The translations under genes were made by a program, and so were the position numbers. From Fusarium oxysporum f. sp. lycopersici 4287 (lineage: Eukaryota > Ascomycota > Sordariomycetes > Hypocreales > Nectriaceae): DNA of 64,000 bases. The stretch is taken from contig NC_030999.1 of the NCBI RefSeq assembly GCF_000149955.1, positions 603,957-667,956 of the forward strand, given 5' to 3'. A model generated the notes under the pieces. That model was not told the origin of the DNA and searched no databases. It saw only the letters and a program-made list of their open reading frames with translations. Below, in pieces: positions 10,237 to 21,369 of this stretch (position 1 is the stretch's first letter; every line of letters begins with the position of its first letter).

Positions 10237-13044
10237 CAGTGTTGCGAATAATATAAACAATACGTATATTGGCAATATGGAAACCTCGCAATATTATTGT
10301 ATTGTCAAGTGGTGCATATTGTATTAGGCCATATGACATTGGCCTATATTGTATTGTATTGCCAAGAACCCAATATATTGCCAGTATGACAATACATCCC
10401 ATATATTGCACGTGATCTGGGTTCTTCTACTGCGGCAGCTAAAGTACATCACCTTGAAGCTCTCGTATCCCAAACCATGACTTCAGGCACTCCAGAGCTT
10501 CAACTACATCACTCCCAAGCCGATTTCGACGATCTGTAATGGTTACCTTGGCCCCGGAGAAGAGTCGTTCGGGCTCAGCAGACATTGCGGGAATTGACAG
10601 TATGTCCACCGCCATTTTACTCAAGTTTGGGTAGTTTTTCTGCTGTGTCTCCTCTAGCCACCATGCAAGGGCGCTTGTGAACCCGTAAACCCGTTCAGAG
10701 TTGCAATATCGTTCATATTCATCCGTGACGAGCGACGGCTGCAGGTGCTTGTTCCTCCAGTTCAAGAACTCGTTCGTGGTCGTCGATGGGACCTCGCAGA
10801 GAGGAAGAGGTGATTCCACGGGTTTATAGTCATTCTACAGCGTCTCCATCAACTTCTTTGACGACTCAATCCACTCCTTTTTCCAGTTCTCCTGTATGTA
10901 GTGCCATTTATGCGAAGGGTGGAGCACGATAGCGGCAACGTAGGCAGGCGATTCATCAGTGAGCCGGTAGTACTTGTCCAACTTGGCCCAGCCAGAGTTA
11001 TACATGGGCGCCATTATCGGATCGTCAATATATGCCTCCTTCCCTGCTTCGAATTGTGCCAAAACGAAATCCATAGCCAAGAGGACGTTATCGAGTGTTG
11101 CAAACGATGACTCGAGAGCCTTGGTCGTCATCTTCAGCTTCTCTAAGAAGGACTTGATTTTCTCCAAGATGATCCAGTCCTCTGAAGAGAGCTCGTCTCC
11201 AGCGCAATCTAATTCCATCCATTTGTTGAAATAGCCGTCAATCGCATCTCTGAGGTTCAGGGCCACTCGCAGCATGTTATACCACGAACTCCATCTTGTG
11301 TCGTTGTCCCGTGCGAGCTTACGGTTATGGCTAATAGTAAGAAACTTTTGGCTGCGCTGGACACTTCGTTGGATGAAAACGACGAAGTTGTGAATCTTGC
11401 CAAGAGGCCCCTTTTCCCGCCACGCTTCAATATGTTTTAGTGTCACATTATGCACACCAGGATCGTCGAGTTCGAGCTTCTCATTATCGGTGACGAAGAG
11501 GAAGGCTTTGGCGGCGAGGTTGATGATATGGCCTTGGCAGCGGAGTCGGTGCACTTTGGGATCGTATTGGATGTCATATCGGCGTAGGAGGCCTGTGGGG
11601 TGTTAGGGCCGCCAGTCAGGGGAAATAGTGAGTTGTACTGACCAAGCGAAAGGGATCTCATCATAGTATCATTATTGCCAGCATTGTCCATCACAAAATA
11701 TCCAAGCTTAGAAGCAAAGCCCCATTCGTCAACCACCTTCAAAATGGCCACAGCGAGATGAGAACCGTCGTGCTCACTGTCGATGTCTTTCAACGCCAAA
11801 ACATGGTGTTCCAGCTGACCGTCTTCCGTGACATAGTGTGCGACTACGCCTAAAATGGCCAAAGAATTGGGAGAAGTCCAAAGGTCGCAGCTGATGTGAA
11901 TTCTTGACTTTGCCGACTGTATGCGCTGCTTGACCCTCTCTTTCTGGCATTCATATTGGCGCATAATCCATGTCTTGACGGTATCATGCGTATCCGGAAG
12001 CCAAGTCTCGATATCGTTATTGATGTAGGCCAAGAGTGCTCGGAACTCTGGGCATTCCACGAGCCGAAATGGGAGAGAGCAGGCCGTGATAAACCTCACG
12101 TATAACGCCTCGAGCTGGTCGGGTTCGATCGAGTCTCCGGATTGATCGTTGAGTCGACGGCGTTTTCGGGGATTTTCTTCTGCCGCAACACGAGCTTGTT
12201 CGATAATAGTTCGTATAGTTGTAACTTTCGCTGTTCGCGGGGCTCCTTTTGGCAGGCCGTGACCGTCAGGAGGAGGGTCCATGAGATGTTTTGCAGGAGC
12301 TGCAGTACCCCCTGAAGAAGCATAGGTTTTGTCGCAATGTTTGCAGCGCCACTCTTCCTTTCCGGTCCGCTGATTGTAGTATCTCGTCTCTACCTCCTCG
12401 TCTGGCATATGAGAGAAGACCCATGATGTTCTGGGCTTGGTAGAGGAGGTTGTGGAGACGGTGCGAGGTCGAGATGACAGGCACTTGGACTTTTGGCTTA
12501 CGTCCAGATCATCCGATTGCTGGCTGGAAAACTCCAGAAGGTCGCCAGAAATTGACGGCTCTCTTCGTTGTGACCATTGCGCAAAAGAGAGGCGTTGTTG
12601 AGGCATGGCAGCTAGATCTGTAAAGTTGAGTTCGACGAGTGATTTAAAAAAAAAAAAAAAAAAAAAGAAAAAAGGGGGGGAGCAGAGGCGAAGATGGTCC
12701 AACCCAACATGGTCTGCACTCCCTCACGCGTTTCTTTCATGCGTGATCGCGTGTTAGGTCTAATTGTCAACAAAGAAGTGCGTGGAAGTGAACGATGGCC
12801 AATAAAATACCAGCTATCCCTGCTTCTTATATAGGGTAAGGCCGAGTTCTGCGGCTTTCACGGGGCTAATTCACCCAAGAATTGACAACCCAATATAGAT
12901 AATATATTGCCAATATGGACATCCTCATATTATATTGTCACAATATCGTAGACTTCATATCATATTATCACAATATCAGAAAAGGCATATTATATGGTAT
13001 GTATTGCAATATACTACTTGATTGCCATATTATTCGCAACACTG
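10237..13044 (-). mobile_element. hAT element D, complete, inside hAT E
   Basis: A 2808-bp element with perfect 16-bp termini CAGTGTTGCGAATAAT and perfect 8-bp target duplication CAAACAAG (10229-10236, 13045-13052). Both subterminal regions are filled with AATATTG/CAATAT words (10255-10410 and 12890-13025). The perfect termini and duplication indicate a young insertion and make it the innermost and most recent layer of the nest. Confidence 0.95.
10439..12606 (-). pseudogene. hAT D transposase with one nonsense codon
   Basis: Start at ATG 12606 (MPQQRLSFAQW). Exon 1 is 12606-11643 and exon 2 is 11592-10439; the 50-nt intron 11593-11642 has donor GTCAGT and acceptor ACAG, and splicing restores GLLRRYDIQYDPKVHRLRCQGH. 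The product would be 705 residues: BED finger (CKHCDKTYAS...H), core motifs (ISCDLWTSPNSL, LGYFVMDNAGNND, RCQGHIINLAAKA, DNDTRWSSWY) and the dimerisation region (YPNLSKMAVDILSIPAMSAEPERLFSG). A single in-frame TAG at 10835-10837 separates the last domain. C-to-T change in a CAG would explain it, compatible with repeat-induced point mutation. Upstream of the ATG lies a long poly-T/poly-A tract (12643-12670). Confidence 0.88.
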
Positions 13045-16000
13045 CAAACAAGCTTGGGAGCAGGACAATAGGTCGAAAAGGACGGGCCTGATGCGGAGGT
13101 CGGCTGTTCAACCGCGAATTTGCCTACCCGAAAACCAGCTTTCAGACAAGGACTGGGACGTCCTCGAACATCTCGCCACGATTCTTGGATTCTATGAGGT
13201 CACCGTCAAAACCCTTGAGGGAGACGGTATTCAACGCAAACGGAAGAGAGGGTGGGTCGGCTCGTACGGAAATATCTGGGATGTCATCCAAGGCTTCGAA
13301 TACCTAATGGCAAAACTGGAGGAATACAAGGCAGTCGCGGCGGATTATCCTGATCCCGAACACTTCAGGATCAACATCAACCTAGGGTGGCAGAAGCTCA
13401 ACAAATACTACACAATTCTCGACGAGACACCAATATATTACGTGGCGTTGGCTCTCCACCCTGCGTATCGATGGGGTTGGTTCGAAGAACACTGGGGAAA
13501 ACATCCGGATTGGATCGCAACTGCGAAAGAGATGGTTCAGGAGGTATGGGAGACCGAATATCGCAACCTCGAGGTGGTATTGAGCCCAGGAAATGAGCCC
13601 GTTGCTAAACGGCGAAGGAAGTACCAAAATGCCTTCGAGGAATACTGCGAACAGTCACGATACGAGCCATCAAGCCGGTTATCAACGCCTACGACCACGC
13701 CAGCTACGACGAGGTCTTCTGCGACTTCTGAGTTCCCGAGAGATGAGTACGAGGCGTGGCAAGAAAGCTGGCTTCCAACAGACACCGATATTCGAGACCC
13801 CAGAGCATATTGGCAGGATAACCGAGCTCAATATCCCCGCCTCTCTCGAATGGCTCTTGATTTCCTCACGATCCAGCCGATGTCAGCCGAGTGCGAGAGG
13901 CTCTTTTCTGCCGCAGGTCGATTGGTGACTCCCCTGCGCAGCCGCCTCGAAGTCAATATAATCGGGATGTGTCTAGTGCTGCGTTCGTGGCTACAAGCCA
14001 AGATAATCAACGACCTGGATCCTCTGTTCGTTCCCACGCAAATCGAGGCCGAGGGCAGCGCCAGAAGCGAGGCGGGCGCAAGAGAGTCAATGGTGTCATT
14101 TCTCGGCCGAGCGAGAGAGCTGGCAGAAGAGGAGAAAGGGTGGGAATAGCCTGTGGGGCATGTTGCGAATATCTCGTCAATTAGGCCAACTGTAACGGGA
14201 CAAGAGCACGAACGAGGTCGAGTGCGATTTGGGTAAAATGATTGTTTACAAGGAGAGAAAGAGATTCCTAATAAAAACTCTGACTTAAGCTATTTACACA
14301 ATATTCATATAGTGAGAATATTCATAGAGTATGAAAGTCACATGATCGTTCCCTCACACCAACTCAACGTCAATCCATTCAACGAAGGCTTTCAGTTGAT
14401 CAACTCAACGAGAGGTCGGCGATTACTAAGCCAATTCACTCAATATAGGTCGTCCGTTGAGTTGGTTGAGTTGTTCGGGTCCCTGGATCCCCCTTCCCTT
14501 CAGGATTCAGACTAACAGTCTGAAAGTCCTAGATTTAGAGTTTAAAGTCCTAGATGAAATTATTTAGAGATATAAACCCGAGAAGAACTCTCATCTCAAT
14601 AAGAAACAACCAAGTTTTACAAAATACATTTTCACCCAGCACTACTGCGCAATATAAACAACACTTCCAGCGTCTTCTACTGGAATGGATCATTGAGGAG
14701 AACCACTCATTCAGCATCTGTGAACAGGGAAGACTGCGCCAGATATTCGAATACCTCAACCCACTTGCCAAGATCACTGATGCCAGTATCACCAGGAAGA
14801 CTATCCGCCACAGAATCCTGTCAGCCTACGAATCACACAAGGGTAAGGTTATAGCGGCGTTGAAGCAGTCAAGCGGCCTGATTCACGTCTCCTTTGACGG
14901 ATGGAAGTCAGGCAACAGGCACAGCCTGTACGGGATTGCTTGTTTCTTTCGGGACGAGAATAGCCAGCCGCGCAAGCTGGTGCTTGGCGTGCCTAAATTA
15001 CGAACGCGCCATTTCGGACACAACATTGCGGCCGAAATACTTGACGTTCTTGATGCCTATGGGATCCAGGACAGAATTGGGTACTTCACACTGGACAACG
15101 CAGAAAGCAACAATAAGGCCATGGAGGTAATTGGTGGCGAGCTTGGGTTTGTCGGATCGACGAGGCGTGGACGCTGCTTCGGCCATACTCTAAACCTCGG
15201 CCAAAGCGCTGCTGTTTGGCCACAATGTTGAGGCTTTTGAGGAACAGTTATCAGGCGCAGCGGCACTGTCTGAGGCAGAGCACGCACTCTGGCGGCGCAA
15301 AGGACCTGTCGGCAAGCTGCACAACCTCGTGGTTGAAGTCAGAAGGTCGGACCAGCTTACTTATCTTCTGCGGAGCATACAACGTTCTGAATTCGGCATG
15401 TCTTCGGATCCCAGGATCAAAGCAAGGAAACCACTCGATTTGATCATTGACAATGATACCCGGTGGCTTTCTCAACTGTATATGATCAGGCGCGCCCTCA
15501 TTCTTCGGCCATTCGTCGAGCAGCTCGTCTTGAAGCATCGTCAACAATGGGAGCAGGATAATCGGTCGAGGAGGACAGGCAACCTCAGGAAGTCAGCCAA
15601 GGAGCCCCAGATTTGCTTGGAGGAAAACCAGCTTACGACGAATGATTGGGACGTGCTCGACCACCTGGCCAAGCTTCTTGGGTTCTACGAGGATGCTGTC
15701 AAGACTCTAGAAGGGGACGGTCAGCAGCGCAGGCGGAAACGAGGGTGGGTTGGCTCCTACGGTAATGTGTGGGAGGTTATCCAGGGCTTCGAGTTCTTGT
15801 TGGAAGTGCTCAAGGACTATAAGCAGCTTGCTTCTGAGATACCCGACGCGGAGCACTTCCGAATCAATATTAATCTGGGTTGGGAAAAACTCAACAAGTA
15901 CTACAGCAGGCTGGATGAGACACCAATCTATTACACGGCCTTAGCGCTGCACCCGGCTTTCCGGTGGGGGTATTTCGAGAATGAGTGGAAGGATAACACG

Positions 16001-16744
16001 ACATGGGTCACAAAGGCGAAGCAGATGGTCCGAGAAGTATGGGAAAGGGAATATTGTCACCTGCAGATTGTACGAAACTCCGTGGCCGACGAACCAGTTG
16101 CGAAGCGGCAGCGAAAGTACTACAACCCATTTCAAGCGTACTGTGAGCGCACGCGGCCGGTTCTCGGATACGGTTTGGTGAAAGAGGAATCTTCTTTGCC
16201 TGACGGCATCGATGACGAGATGGACGAGCTCGAATTATGGCAGTCGTCGTGGGAGGATGGGGACAACGATGTTAGAGACCCAATAGCGTATTGGCATGAG
16301 CGCAAACGTCGGTATCCTCGTCTTTCACGAATGGCGTTGGACTTCCTTACGATTCAGCCGATGTCAGCAGAGTGTGAGAGGTTGTTTGCAGCGGCAGGAC
16401 GTATGGTGACACCACTACGAAGCCGGCTTGATGCTGATATTATAGGTATGTGCCAAGTGTTGCGGTCGTGGTTACGGGCTGGGGTGATCGACGAACTGGA
16501 CGAATTGTTTCTTCCTGTCGAAGAGAGTACTGGTGTTGGGGCGGATGAAACACCGTGGGTAGCGATGGGATGTGAAGGCAAGGAGATGGAAGAGCGAGGG
16601 TGGATATAGCTTGGCTTGGAGGTCAACGACTTCAACCAGTGGACATTCAACTCAATTTGACTCGCAATTGATCAACTCCACTGGGGATTATGATTGACGA
16701 GGTCAACTCAACGCAACTGAGGCATTCCGTTGATTGAATTGAAT

Positions 16745-17758
16745 GGTTCCCATCCTTGTATGGATCTGTCCCGGACTCTTTCGCAAAGCATCCTTCACTC
16801 TTTCCATGTTGTTGGTAAATTCTCGTTCTGCGATGGCACGCACGGTAACGTCAGTAATGTTAGCTTTTGTGATCTCAACAGATGGATTGAGGTAGTTGAA
16901 GATGTCTCGAAGATCTTGATCGTTGACGATCGAGAAGGATTGGTTAGAATTGACAATCCAGTTGACAAGTTTCTGCTGGAATACAGTTTTGTCGAAACGT
17001 TTGATCAAGGTATTGATCAAATCTTGTTCCTTCGGCTCCTTCGGGTTCAACTGTAGGATTGTTGCAATGGACTGATGTGCTTTCTCGGATGCCTTTGTAG
17101 GCTTTTGCCTCTTGCCTGTCGGATCCATGATGCCATTGTGGTCCGTGTACAGGTGACCCTCAGCGTTCTGCAACCCTTTGATGGCATAACTCTTTGGCCT
17201 CGGCCGCTTTTGCTTGATGCAAAGGCAACACACCCATCGGCGTTCCCCCTTATCGGCATGCTGGATATCGTAGCCGAACTGATATACCCATTGACGCACT
17301 TGGCCGTCTCTCTCCGTCAAGGTCCAGCCTTTGTAGAGCTGAAAGAGTCGTTGATTGTCTTCTTCTGTACGTTCTGGAACGGGTGTGGTTGACTTGGTAG
17401 GATGAAGGGTGGCCATTTCAGTTTGGAGTAGTAAGGGCGTGAGTAATAGTAAACCCTCCTAGAATAGACTTGTTTGAACTTTGTGTACGGGTAAAACGGA
17501 GTGGAAAATTGTTGCTATTGCGTTGTTATTGGCGATGGAAAGTACTTAGGGTATGCGCTATTTCACAAGGAAATCCAGGTATTTTCAAACCCCACCTAAA
17601 TTTCCATTCCTTTCCACAATTTCCACATGTGGAACATGTGGAAGGGGTTCCGTGGTGTGGATATGGAAATGCTGAAGCCTACGTGGAATGGAATGGAATG
17701 GATATGGATCCACATTATGGATCCATATGTGGATTTCGTGGTATGGATTTGAACCCTG
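16745..17758 (-). mobile_element. 5' part of a hAT element (C'), truncated
   Basis: On the minus strand it begins CAGGGTTCAAATCCATACC at 17758, followed by subterminal repeats of ATGGATCCACAT and CATTCCATTCC words. It then encodes the transposase N-terminus from ATG 17416 (MATLHPTKSTTP): a BED finger region (WVYQFGYDIQ, CCLCIKQK, H-x4-H) and VKDALRKSPGQIH, ending abruptly near 16745 where it meets hAT F flank. The last about 15 residues of the open frame are flank-derived. A second copy of this family end is present at 21014-21369. Confidence 0.8.
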
Positions 17759-18294
17759 CCGACTGATAACCAAGAATTGCCACTATTTTTTCAACACGAA
17801 AGTTCTGATATGATATTTCCTGATAAAGGACTGCCTTGAGATGTAGCAATCCAAAATAAAATTAACAGAAATCGAGAATAGGGCGTAAACCGCGGAACCC
17901 AAGCTCGTACCGGTAAGCCCGTCAAGATTGACCCATCCCGTAGGTCTATGCTGCGAAAAAAAAACACATTCGTATGACTCCTGGCGGTTGAAGCGATCCG
18001 AGACACCCGCTTTTTGATTGTATCTCTTAGTCTCTCTTCGTAGAGGATCTCGTCCTCATCTTCAAACTTGATCTCAGGGCTGCTCGACGAATCCTGTGTC
18101 TGTGGCGGGGAAGCTTGGTAGTGATGCAATTTCTTGTACACGTACGTACGTACGTACTGTATTTTAGCCGCTGTACGTACGTACAACTTTATTGTACGTA
18201 CAAATATGTACCATACAAATTTCCCCCTTCCTTTTTAGGTAATATTGGTAACTTAGTAGGCTTCTCACGGTCCTCGTCTTCTGCCATTTTGGCC
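17759..18294. other. Non-coding stretch with ACGT microsatellite
   Basis: Between the end of hAT C' and the stop codon of hAT A. 18136-18205 contains several GTACGTAC blocks, most likely the subterminal repeats of hAT A on its 3' side. A minus frame across 17791-18186 has an acidic stretch but no recognisable family; I do not call it a gene. Confidence 0.5.
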
Positions 18295-19282
18295 TCAAAC
18301 CTCTGATTCCACCTCAGTGCCAACCCCCAATATATCACCCGTCGACTGTAATACACCCTCCCACTCAAAATCTCCACTGGCGGAGGCCATCACACCATCC
18401 ATCCAGACCTTCTTGCCCTGCGCATTCACAAATAACTCGAGATACGAATCTTCGAGTTCTAGCCAGTCCTTCTCCTCAAGATCCGCCCAGCGCTTTTTAT
18501 GGGCGTACTTCTGATCCTTGAGGCGATCTAATACGCGGTCGTTCATAAAAATGAAGGCCTGCATGTCAGCGTGCATGGGCGTAAGGCGATTTCGAGCTTT
18601 CGTGTGTATGAAATTAATAGCAGAGAAACTTCGTTCTGAGGGCACAGAGTTCGCAAGCGTGTTCATTACCTTCACGGCTACTCTAGCCAGAATCGAGCCC
18701 TGGTTGAGGAGGCACTGCCACGCCATTGCTGGCTTGAAGCCATCATCGTATACAGCGCTGTGCTTATTAAACAAGCCGTCTGGGCCGCCTGTACGCATTC
18801 GGAAGTGTGTGAATTCGGAAAGGGCACGGTGATATTCGTCGTCGTTTTTCAGCTGTTTCTGCAAATACTCTTGTACGCGCGCAAAGACGCTAGGCGGCAG
18901 TTTCGAATTTGGACCTGTTGTATCAGGCCGGAGGGCATCGGCGATCCAATGTATATCGTACGTTTGCTTATCGAGCCGGGCTTTGAATATAGCGTCAATG
19001 TCGTCCCACGGAATATCAGGAAACTGATCAGCCTCTCCCATCTCAGACCATTTGCTTTTGATTTGCAGCCAGCGATTTACAACGTGTGCGATTCCCGCCC
19101 CATCAGCCTCGGAAGCGTGTTGAAATTCGTTCACGGGTTTTAGCACAGCGATCGCAGCCTCCAGTTTTAGCCAGAAGCTGTTGTCTTTGATGATTCGAAC
19201 CGCTTCGGGCAGGAGAACGGGGCAATCTTGAGATCGCAACTCATCCCGTACGTCTTTTCGAATAGACCAGTCTCTGGCAGGG
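18295..19282 (-). pseudogene. hAT A transposase C-terminal half
   Basis: The minus frame enters at the hAT B border (CPARDWSIRKDVRDEL) and runs to the stop at 18295. Motifs: LKPVNEFQHASEADGAGIAHVVNRW, ALRPDTTGP and the dimerisation block NTLANSVPSERSFSAINFIH followed by ARNRLTPM. This is the same subfamily as hAT H (NSVPSERSFSATNYLH), not the subfamily of hAT B, E or F. The N-terminal half, with zinc finger and most of the catalytic core, is absent; the break coincides with the left terminus of hAT B. Confidence 0.85.
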
Positions 19283-20129
19283 CAGGCTTTCTATCCATAC
19301 GCGTATGGATTAATTAATCCATATGGAATAATCCATACGCGTTAATCCATATTCCATACGGGGATGTCGTATTCCATAAGTATGGCAATACGGCGGAAAA
19401 AATTTGATCCCTGTAGTAATCCCGTTCAGGGGCGATTTTCCAACTCTCCACTCTTTCTTTAATTCCAACACCACTGTGTAAGGACGCTGCGTATGTCCTC
19501 GCTGATGACGTCCACTTCCACTGACCCTGCGGGGATTCCAGTGTCCACAAGCGAATTGTGCTCTTCCTCAATCTTCAGCACGAACCCTCGATTCTCAAGC
19601 GGCGATGTCCAAGAGCGCATGGCTCGAAAGCGTAAAACGACCGCAAATACTTGGGCTCACGCCCGTGAGCCCCTCAATTCGGAGCCATCTCGTTGCGGTC
19701 GCAAAAATGAGAAGATTTACTACTGCATGCATTGTGTAAGTCCGACTTACTCCACGACCGTTTCAACGACCTTTCGGAATCATCTGCTCAAGATACACGG
19801 CATTGAGCTGGAAGCCCATGAACATCCGATTAAAAAACGGCGTGACCGTCTGATTCAGGATGCTTTCGCCAAGGCCGGCGATATGCATGCTGCAAAGCAA
19901 CTGGCAAAACGAGAAGAAACTCTGAGACATGCCATCAATCACAAAGCAGCGTTGGAGGCACTTATTCAGCTCGTGACTGTCCGTAATCTCTCTTACAACT
20001 GCAGTTCTTGGCCAGAGCTTCATGCGCTCATTTCTGCAGTCAATCCTGCGGCAGATGACCTCATCAGCCTTTCTCACGGCTCCATACAGAAGCTTGTCTC
20101 CAATTCCTTTCGTGTACACAAAGACATGT

Positions 20130-21013
20130 NNNNNNNNNNNNNNNNNNNNNNNNNNNNNNNNNNNNNNNNNNNNNNNNNNNNNNNNNNNNNNNNNNNNNNN
20201 NNNNNNNNNNNNNNNNNNNNNNNNNNNNNNNNNNNNNNNNNNNNNNNNNNNNNNNNNNNNNNNNNNNNNNNNNNNNNNNNNNNNNNNNNNNNNNNNNNNN
20301 NNNNNNNNNNNNNNNNNNNNNNNNNNNNNNNNNNNNNNNNNNNNNNNNNNNNNNNNNNNNNNNNNNNNNNNNNNNNNNNNNNNNNNNNNNNNNNNNNNNN
20401 NNNNNNNNNNNNNNNNNNNNNNNNNNNNNNNNNNNNNNNNNNNNNNNNNNNNNNNNNNNNNNNNNNNNNNNNNNNNNNNNNNNNNNNNNNNNNNNNNNNN
20501 NNNNNNNNNNNNNNNNNNNNNNNNNNNNNNNNNNNNNNNNNNNNNNNNNNNNNNNNNNNNNNNNNNNNNNNNNNNNNNNNNNNNNNNNNNNNNNNNNNNN
20601 NNNNNNNNNNNNNNNNNNNNNNNNNNNNNNNNNNNNNNNNNNNNNNNNNNNNNNNNNNNNNNNNNNNNNNNNNNNNNNNNNNNNNNNNNNNNNNNNNNNN
20701 NNNNNNNNNNNNNNNNNNNNNNNNNNNNNNNNNNNNNNNNNNNNNNNNNNNNNNNNNNNNNNNNNNNNNNNNNNNNNNNNNNNNNNNNNNNNNNNNNNNN
20801 NNNNNNNNNNNNNNNNNNNNNNNNNNNNNNNNNNNNNNNNNNNNNNNNNNNNNNNNNNNNNNNNNNNNNNNNNNNNNNNNNNNNNNNNNNNNNNNNNNNN
20901 NNNNNNNNNNNNNNNNNNNNNNNNNNNNNNNNNNNNNNNNNNNNNNNNNNNNNNNNNNNNNNNNNNNNNNNNNNNNNNNNNNNNNNNNNNNNNNNNNNNN
21001 NNNNNNNNNNNNN
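20130..21013. other. Assembly gap (884 N)
   Basis: Run of N inside hAT B / hAT C. Confidence 1.
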
Positions 21014-21369
21014 GGATGTGGTTGACTTGGTAGGATGGGGAGTGGCCATTTCGATTTGGGGTAGTAACGCGAGTAACAGTGAAGCCCCCAGAATGGACTC
21101 ATTGTGTACGGAGGAAAATGGGGTGGCAAATCGATGTTGTGTTGTTGTGGGTGATAGAAAGTACTTAGGATATGCGGGATTTCACAAGGAAATCAAGGTA
21201 TTTTCGAACCCCACCTAAAATATTCCACGATTTCCACATGTGGAACATGTGGAAGGGGCTTCGTGGCGTGGATATGGAAATGCTGAAGCCCACGTGGAAT
21301 GGAATGGAATGGATATGGATCCACATTATGGATCCATATGTGGATTTCGTGGTATGGATTTGAACCCTG
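21014..21369 (-). mobile_element. 5' end of hAT C inserted in hAT B
   Basis: Nearly collinear with 17400-17758: a minus-strand start MATPHPTKSTTS at 21049, the same subterminal ATGGATCCACAT repeats, and the same terminus CAGGGTTCAAATCCATACC at 21369. To its right hAT B transposase coding resumes at once. The left boundary is in the gap. Confidence 0.82.

Larger units (their letters stand above)
8817..14149 (+). pseudogene. hAT E transposase, intact except for the hAT D insertion
   Basis: Exon parts 8817-10236 and 13053-14149 join in frame once hAT D and its duplication are removed, giving 838 residues with no stop. Order: acidic leader; BED zinc finger (WRHFPGFTWSQRVRD, CKICIRKN, H-x4-H) at about 60-130; RNase H-like core (HVSFDGWRSGNRH, IGYFTLDNAENND, RGRCFGHIFNLSAKA, DNDTRWPSQLYMIRRA); charged insertion (GDGIQRKRKRGWVGSYGN); C-terminal dimerisation region (QYPRLSRMALDFLTIQPMSA). 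The only inactivating event is the D insertion, between codons for LKHKQ and AWEQD, so E was probably competent until recently. Transposase acts in the nucleus, cutting and reinserting the element. Confidence 0.9.
8447..14485 (+). mobile_element. hAT element E (contains hAT D)
   Basis: Left terminus CAGAGACCCAAACAACTCAA at 8447, right terminus its near-perfect inverse (CAGGGACCCGAACAACTCAA on the minus strand) ending at 14485. A perfect 8-bp duplication GATCCCCC flanks it (8439-8446, 14486-14493), the hAT hallmark. Subterminal regions carry many copies of TCAACTCAAC/GTTGATCAAC words, likely transposase binding sites. Removing hAT D and one CAAACAAG leaves about 3.2 kb. Confidence 0.93.
8423..14663. 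mobile_element. Solo LTR inserted in hAT F and split by hAT E
   Basis: With hAT E and one copy of its duplication removed, 8423-8446 plus 14494-14663 make a 194-bp unit starting TGTTGGAAAATCC and ending AATATAAACAACA (TG...CA). It is flanked by the 5-bp duplication CTTCC at 8418-8422 and 14664-14668, exactly interrupting the hAT F codon for the residue after RKHF. The start resembles the LTR-like segment at 51735. No internal retrotransposon sequence is present, so this is a solo LTR. Confidence 0.82.
7912..16609 (+). pseudogene. hAT F transposase, interrupted by a nested LTR/hAT stack and frameshifted
   Basis: The first part (7912-8422) encodes the start and BED zinc finger (WRCFPDHVWSQRVRDTSSWVW, CKRCIQN, H-x5-H). 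It ends mid-codon at ...RKHF, where a 5-bp duplication CTTCC (8418-8422) marks an LTR insertion. Coding resumes at 14669 with QRLLLEWIIEEN and runs through the hAT core (GLIHVSFDGWKSGNR, IGYFTLDNAESNN, RGRCFGH), a 1-nt deletion near 15199, DNDTRWLSQLYMIRRA, and the dimerisation domain (PRLSRMALDFLTIQPMSAE) to the stop at 16609. It is a close paralogue of hAT E, residue by residue. The LTR insertion and the single-base deletion inactivate it. A possible left terminus (CAGAACCCAAACGCGAC, about 7817) resembles the hAT E terminus; no matching right end is seen before 16745. Confidence 0.88.

Noticed and set aside
17791..18186. 131-aa minus frame with acidic segment
   Set aside because: The start lies in the ACGT microsatellite, there is no family match, and the region is intertransposon DNA.
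18136..18205. ACGT tandem repeats considered as a CRISPR or centromeric satellite
   Set aside because: Only short irregular blocks, best explained as hAT subterminal repeats; no CRISPR-like repeat/spacer pattern anywhere in the window.
19763..21218. Several long frames on both strands across the second N run
   Set aside because: Open only because the gap has no stops; flanking residues belong to hAT B and hAT C.
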